Shown here: piece by piece, positions 4,601 to 7,145 of the stretch
How positions within the stretch are numbered: the first letter of the stretch is position 1
Layout: each line of letters begins with the position of its first letter
Source of the DNA: Roseimaritima sp.
GTDB taxonomy: Bacteria; Planctomycetota; Planctomycetia; Pirellulales; Pirellulaceae
DNA length: 7,145 bases
Direction: 5' to 3'
Assembly: GCA_007124075.1 (NCBI GenBank)
Contig: SLFV01000086.1
Coordinates: 1 to 7,145 of the forward strand
Notes under the pieces: generated by a model
What the model was told of the DNA's origin: nothing
Databases searched by the model: none
What the model saw: the letters and a program-made list of their open reading frames with translations, nothing else
Program-made: the position numbers and the translations under genes

Positions 4601-7145
4601 GCCCGACGATGATTTGGACCAAACCAGGATTCCCCAAGGGACCACGTTCTTGGAGCTGTACGCGGTTCATAGTCCTGCTCCGTCACGAGCACCGAACCCG
4701 GGCAACCCTGCGGATTTGAATCCGACTGCGGAGGCCAAACCGCCCAACACCTACGCCCTGGTCAACAATCATCAGGCTTTGAACTTGGCGGCAGAAGCCC
4801 CCGATGGAAATCCCATTTACCGAATCGCAATTAGTGAAATCCATTTCGGTGGACAAACCGCTGGTGGGGCGACACCGCCAACGGAATCACCTTTGACTCG
4901 CATTCAGGATGCAGTATCCCGCCGGACCGCATGGTTTCAGACTCAGCAACCTTATCGAACCGCAGTACCGCCAGGTGCTCAGCTTCCCCCGTCGCAGCGT
5001 CCTCACATGGATGTGTTCAACTTTGCCGACAACCTTGAGGTGGATCGAATTGTTTGGATGTCTTCGCGAGACCCCAGCACGATCGCGGCCGCCTTGCCAG
5101 CCGACTCCAATCCGAGGAATATCTACTGGAATCGTTTCACTGCAACGGAATATAACGATGCCGGTATCGGGCCTGCTCCGTTGCTGCGCGGGGGGCAGTA
5201 CGCCGTGATCGGTCCGCGTCCGCAAAGCTTTGTTGGCGCTCGGACCGCTCCTGATGTTGGTAATATCTTTGATTATCACAGCAAACAACGCATTGAATTG
5301 CTGCCCAATCGCGTCAATTTGTTTGATTTCCAGGGCACGGCCAACAACGCCAACGAACCGACGGTCAATCCTCGTTACATCGCCAATCGCCCCGACCGTG
5401 ATGGTCCCGATGGACCCGAACGGATTCGTCCCATCGTCGGGATTATGGCCGCTGCAAACACCCCAGCAGGATGGACCAACGCGACAATCCCTAACATTGG
5501 TTTCAATATTTCCGAACCCACTCCGGCGGCTAATTATTACCCACCACCGGACCAGGAAACGGTTCCTGATTTAGAGGACACCTACGCGACTCCGTATGAT
5601 ACGCCGTTGGATAAATCGGTCAATCGACCGCTGGGTAATCCGCTGAACACCCATGGGCAACGGACTGGAACGCGGAACAACTTTCGCACCGCGTTTTTGC
5701 AGCGTCTGGCTGACCCGACAAGGAATTATGACCCTGGGATCAATCCGTACATCACGGTGGATTGGATTCCGCTGGACCTTACCGTGTTTAACGGCGAAAC
5801 CCCCGAGACGATTCAGCAGGACATGGAGGGAGCATCACGCCATATCGATGGTGACGATCCCAACCCCTACAACGATCCGACCGTAGCCGACCCTGATCCG
5901 ATGGTGGGAGTGGGGATCGATGGTTTGCCGATCCGTTTTGGTTCACGCTACAAGAGTGGTTTGGCGGTGGGTGCTGGCGGCTTTGGCGGACAACCCCGCA
6001 ACCTCATTTATTCCTACGATACGATGCACTTGGGCAACGCGCCTGCGGGTGGCAACACCAGCAATCGAATCCTTGCGGAACCGGTCAATTTCCAGCATTT
6101 GGTTCACGTCACCCAGGACATTAACATGGGTGGGGCGTTTAATCAGCACTCTACAACGCTGGGTTACCTGAATCATTGCTTTGGTCAACGTTGGGAAAAA
6201 CAAGACGCGGGCCAAGCCAACATGGTCGATTGGCTGGGCGTTCCCAGTCAGGCCGCGTTTCCATGGCTGCCCTGGTTTAACCGTCCCTTCAGTTCGCCCT
6301 ACGAATTGCTGATGGTCCCCGCATCGGCTCCGGGACGTTTGGGGGTCGAATTCATTCTGCCGGGGAATAATCAACTGGGCAATGTCACCAATCCATACGT
6401 TCCGGCAGATCCGGTCAGCCGCCTGGGGCATTATGGAACGTTGTGGAACTTCTTCTCCCATGACGAAGGGACAGGCGGTGGTCCGCGGACCGCGGCTAAC
6501 TTCCATCGAATTTTGAACTGGGTCCGCACGCCTCAACCCTTCGATGCGTTGGAGGAAATGCTTCCGCCCAATCTGATTCCATCATTTCACACCCAGTGGT
6601 TGCCACCGCTGCCGACTCCCGCTTCGCCGCAGGATTACGTTAATCGGTACGCCAACGAGGCGTTCCGGCCGCCCTTCAACTGGGTTGGACCGCTGACCCG
6701 CCGCGGCAAAATCAATCTAAATACCATTGTTGATCGCAATGTGTACCGGGCGTTGATGTTGCCTCGCTCGCTGAATCCGGGCGAATTTGACACGGGCGTC
6801 TTTTGGCAGCGATTTACCGATTCGCGGCGTGGCTACGCGATGGGCGTTTTTACCCCGCTGCCGGGTCAACTGCCAATAAATTTGGATGCGCGTTACCCCA
6901 CGCAGTTCGTGCGGCCATTCCAGCCTGGCGAAACCGCCCGGTTAGCCCCCCGTCTGCATGAAAACGGTGCGGGGCCGGCAACGCGGATGCGACTAACCGA
7001 GAAAGATGTGACGCTGTATCGCGAGTCTCTGACGAATAACCGGCCGGTGTTTGAACGTGCCCCCGATCCCTCGCTTCCGGCGACCTATTCCAACCGACAC
7101 CCGTTTTTCCGTTTCAACGAAATCAGTCGACTGGCCAATTTGACA
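1626..7145 (+). CDS. Giant PilX/GspK-like pseudopilin-type exported protein (3' partial, at least 1840 aa)
   Basis: A single frame stays open for 1840 codons and leaves the window without a stop. It starts at ATG 1626, 14 bases after the prepilin-like gene, with only a GGGG run (1615-1618) as possible ribosome binding site. Residues 1-42 are a basic leader. Gly43 is followed by one membrane helix (44-66, VILLLVLGMLALFSLL...) with Leu, not Glu, at +5, as in GspK. Next come a variable region with Gly-rich patches, a calcium-loop motif (461-472), a GspK-like strand (496-511), Asp/Asn loops at 669-680 and 820-829, conserved blocks at 870-975, a possible lamin-tail-like region (1008-1197), the blocks 1358-1391, YELLMVPASAPGRL (1559-1572) and HYGTLWNFF (1602-1610), and finally GKINLNT (1694-1700). 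It has only four Cys (9, 11, 876, 1518), fitting an exported protein. GspK itself is about 300-350 residues, so this is several times larger. A role at the tip of a pseudopilus is inferred from the N-terminus and neighbour only. The frame is certain; the function is not. Confidence 0.82.
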   Translation, partial: MHPSSQRLCPCQPDFPKLFAVTKNHFPVISRHVKRRPSLWQRGVILLLVLGMLALFSLLTATYLVFTSQSRQAAYATVQRDSRAVDGPTLLDQATVAILAGSAGPSSSIWGHDILSDKYGFDAITGRLKNVNEFFIDPDNGQTVGRPDFTAANRMVRIQTNLAPENTPVARIRDGVDVDDALAGRLLTMMEGPLQGKTFRIMRSFADRRAVPPADPHRHLDRILVLDMGPHLDARISHEGQTHSLLWWLQGGRMPRLFYGSGNSTDLPGTNGLGLSFLINGKERNGYGYGWGAGGSGRWNLNETVNLGTGLNVPASLLPHYAIEPGRTELPQGDPDEPFDVPDFRDMYLGHFPTESTTRLGITAPSFVRPDLINYITAYYGQSLEDLDPPELQNVLRMVMRSTMRPLPVNNAPEYGGGGRFGLFTGGGEGHPAFSRPIDFNDPTPQRVFELAGALASGPWDVDNNGDGINDSVFIHAGLPQQTMPDGTVVQPMVAYRIEDLSGRVDINAAGSLATLRAPALAYDIATRTATNVASVYARAAVAGPIANPAMEQVVQGGGFGYGPADIDLRGLSAPGTALDVASLHWANVVRERYGDIAAGLPGLNVSGVDEIKGQLRRPNLPIRHGYDGAYRSWQGIPMDVWGRARVAVDPTGAPLISSAASNVFLTTDANPDGNEVVNDPYEMAIDEHGTGDREYTLAEFEPIIRRFDWDQMQLPQRLVWRLANIVDAGIGRERLYRTITPLASSDDWLPAQPTGELSNRPRYQVPSHPMSRLASALDTLLPTGLTEAQRQQAISDFIPLEIRRGMKLDLNRWFGNGLDDNGNNVIDDPAEFGFTDPGNVQPIYSGSSWQTNVRRFSLEANDRDGRQRLARDLYCLMMALLYDPASNQLHDFIDERPPTVLVEDYTAWKVAQWAVNVIDFRDTDNIMTRFVYDSRPFDGWDLTNVATTRVVYGMEAPELLLTESLSWHDRRVRDTPEGGSSYQASETWGAMPDDDLDQTRIPQGTTFLELYAVHSPAPSRAPNPGNPADLNPTAEAKPPNTYALVNNHQALNLAAEAPDGNPIYRIAISEIHFGGQTAGGATPPTESPLTRIQDAVSRRTAWFQTQQPYRTAVPPGAQLPPSQRPHMDVFNFADNLEVDRIVWMSSRDPSTIAAALPADSNPRNIYWNRFTATEYNDAGIGPAPLLRGGQYAVIGPRPQSFVGARTAPDVGNIFDYHSKQRIELLPNRVNLFDFQGTANNANEPTVNPRYIANRPDRDGPDGPERIRPIVGIMAAANTPAGWTNATIPNIGFNISEPTPAANYYPPPDQETVPDLEDTYATPYDTPLDKSVNRPLGNPLNTHGQRTGTRNNFRTAFLQRLADPTRNYDPGINPYITVDWIPLDLTVFNGETPETIQQDMEGASRHIDGDDPNPYNDPTVADPDPMVGVGIDGLPIRFGSRYKSGLAVGAGGFGGQPRNLIYSYDTMHLGNAPAGGNTSNRILAEPVNFQHLVHVTQDINMGGAFNQHSTTLGYLNHCFGQRWEKQDAGQANMVDWLGVPSQAAFPWLPWFNRPFSSPYELLMVPASAPGRLGVEFILPGNNQLGNVTNPYVPADPVSRLGHYGTLWNFFSHDEGTGGGPRTAANFHRILNWVRTPQPFDALEEMLPPNLIPSFHTQWLPPLPTPASPQDYVNRYANEAFRPPFNWVGPLTRRGKINLNTIVDRNVYRALMLPRSLNPGEFDTGVFWQRFTDSRRGYAMGVFTPLPGQLPINLDARYPTQFVRPFQPGETARLAPRLHENGAGPATRMRLTEKDVTLYRESLTNNRPVFERAPDPSLPATYSNRHPFFRFNEISRLANLT
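1752..1823 (+). other. Pseudopilin-type membrane helix lacking Glu at +5
   Basis: This covers residues 43-66 of the giant protein. Gln-Arg-Gly (41-43) precedes 23 hydrophobic residues ending YLVF. Gly43 is in the place of the prepilin peptidase site, and residues +1 to +5 are V-I-L-L-L. Missing Glu at +5 is characteristic of the GspK and some PilX-like minor pseudopilins. An ordinary uncleaved N-terminal anchor is the alternative. The rest of the protein should lie outside the cytoplasmic face. Confidence 0.7.
3003..3158 (+). other. Calcium-loop-like motif followed by GspK-like strand
   Basis: Residues 460-472 read WDVDNNGDGINDS. The Asp/Asn spacing (D-x-D-x-N-G-D-G-x-x-D) resembles thrombospondin type 3 or dockerin/EF-hand calcium loops. 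Twenty-three residues later, YRIEDLSGRVDINAAG (496-511) resembles the GspK segment where a strand with a D/E-x-x-G-K-(L/I)-N-(L/I)-N pattern leads into the body of the domain. I recall the same pairing, WDVDNDGDG followed by DLDGR(L)N(L)NA, from other planctomycete giants. Metal binding is inferred from residue spacing only. Confidence 0.55.
3630..3758 (+). other. Asp/Asn-rich loop and conserved helical block
   Basis: Residues 669-680 (DANPDGNEVVND) form a second acidic loop, followed by PYEMAIDEHGTGD (681-693) and a predicted helix YTLAEFEPIIRRFDWD (696-711). The pattern of an acidic loop, then (T/S)-x-A-(E/D)-(F/L)-E-x-I-(I/L)-R-x-(F/Y)-D, then a short gap and LPQRL, is one I recall from related planctomycete proteins. 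The loop is less regular than the one at 461-472, so calcium binding here is only a possibility. Confidence 0.4.
4041..4121 (+). other. Third acidic loop with adjoining LDLNR block
   Basis: GMKLDLNRWFGNGLDDNGN (806-824) runs into NVIDDPAE (825-832). The core D-D-N-G-N-N-V-I-D-D has the acidic spacing of a short calcium-binding turn. It sits directly after a conserved basic/aliphatic strand (KLDLNR) reminiscent of the GspK-like GRVDIN strand at 503-508. Structural role is inferred. Confidence 0.45.
4233..4550 (+). other. Conserved core blocks of the giant protein
   Basis: This segment (870-975) holds the most recognisable family blocks: LARDLYCLMMALLYD (870-884), AQWAVNVIDFRDTDNIMTRF (912-931), YDSRPFDGWDL (933-943) and APELLLTESLSWHDRRVRD (957-975). 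The first two would be amphipathic helices. I recall close relatives of these strings in large planctomycete proteins of unassigned function. No catalytic motif of a known enzyme family is visible, so a structural role is more likely than an enzymatic one. Confidence 0.5.
4647..5219 (+). other. Possible lamin-tail-like beta domain with insertion
   Basis: FLELYAVHSP (1008-1017), ALNLA (1049-1053), YRIAISEIHF (1064-1073), VDRIVWMSSRD (1139-1149) and LLRGGQYAVIGPR (1186-1198) follow the order of strands seen in lamin-tail domains. That order is: E-L-Y-N, then a D-L strand, then a late L-x-x-G-x-Y-x-V-I strand. The spacing is stretched compared with the usual roughly 100-residue domain. This is a weak, pattern-level resemblance. 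Confidence 0.25.
5697..5798 (+). other. Conserved QRLADP / DWIPLDLTVFNGE block
   Basis: LQRLADP (1358-1364) is followed by NPYITVDWIPLDLTVFNGE (1373-1391). I recall near-identical spacing in other planctomycete giants, where it is one of the best-kept parts. It contains no known catalytic signature; the alternating pattern suggests adjoining strands. Confidence 0.45.
6705..7145 (+). other. Second GspK-like strand and C-terminal block running off the window
   Basis: GKINLNTIVDRNVYRALM (1694-1711) is a second copy-like occurrence of the G-(K/R)-(V/I)-(N/D)-(I/L)-N pattern and recalls the K-I-N-(I/L)-N-T strand with following helix of GspK. The visible part ends HPFFRFNEISRLANLT (1825-1840). 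From recalled relatives, the protein probably ends within one or two hundred residues after this point, but the stop is not in the window. Confidence 0.5.

Noticed and set aside
4887..5288. Antisense 133-codon and overlapping + strand 99-codon frames
   Set aside because: Both are out of frame with the uninterrupted 1840-codon gene. They show Arg/Pro/Ser-rich shadow composition and no domain.
6480..6491. Perfect 12-base palindrome GGTCCGCGGACC with a neighbouring second CCGCGG
   Set aside because: It sits inside the coding frame, has no loop, no T-run and no repeat elsewhere that I could see. Codons for GPRTA in GC-rich DNA produce it readily.
5943..6536. Antisense open frame of 197 codons inside the giant gene
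   Set aside because: It lies opposite a region with clear family motifs on the + strand. Its translation is rich in Arg and low-complexity shadow-type sequence with no recognisable domain, and it has no separate regulatory space.

Overview
The window looks like part of a planctomycete chromosome, most likely a Rhodopirellula/Pirellula-like member of the Pirellulales. This is inferred from protein style rather than from a marker gene. The two main proteins carry short conserved blocks that I recall from large, poorly characterised planctomycete proteins: a WDVDNNGDGINDS loop, a GMKLDLNR block, an AQWAVNVIDFRD block, a DWIPLDLTVFNGE block and a GKINLNT block. The DNA is moderately GC-rich and almost wholly coding on the + strand.

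Layout: (1) bases 1-171 are the last 56 codons of a gene that began before the window; it stops at a TAA followed directly by an in-frame TAG. (2) After 15 bases comes a complete 474-codon gene (187-1611) for a type IV prepilin-like protein. It has a textbook cleavage/methylation signal (Gly10, Thr at +2, Glu at +5) and an unusually long exported domain. (3) After 14 bases comes a very long open frame, 1626 to the window end (7145), with no stop in 1840 codons. It encodes an exported, single-membrane-segment protein whose N-terminus resembles the PilX/GspK class of pseudopilins: R-G followed by an unbroken hydrophobic helix, without Glu at +5. Its body holds two separated GspK-like G-(R/K)-(V/I)-(D/N)-(I/L)-N strands and three Asp/Asn-rich loops that look able to bind calcium. 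The C-terminus lies outside the window.

The three genes are packed head to tail with no room for terminators or obvious internal promoters, so they are probably one operon. The joint reading is a planctomycete version of a pseudopilin set: a PilV/GspI-like minor pilin next to a giant PilX/GspK-like partner, both delivered to the inner membrane and then displayed outside it. That partnership is inferred from N-terminal signals, a few motifs and gene order. No secretion ATPase, prepilin peptidase or secretin is visible here.

No RNA genes, mobile elements, CRISPR arrays or convincing terminators were found. There is no non-coding stretch longer than 15 bases.
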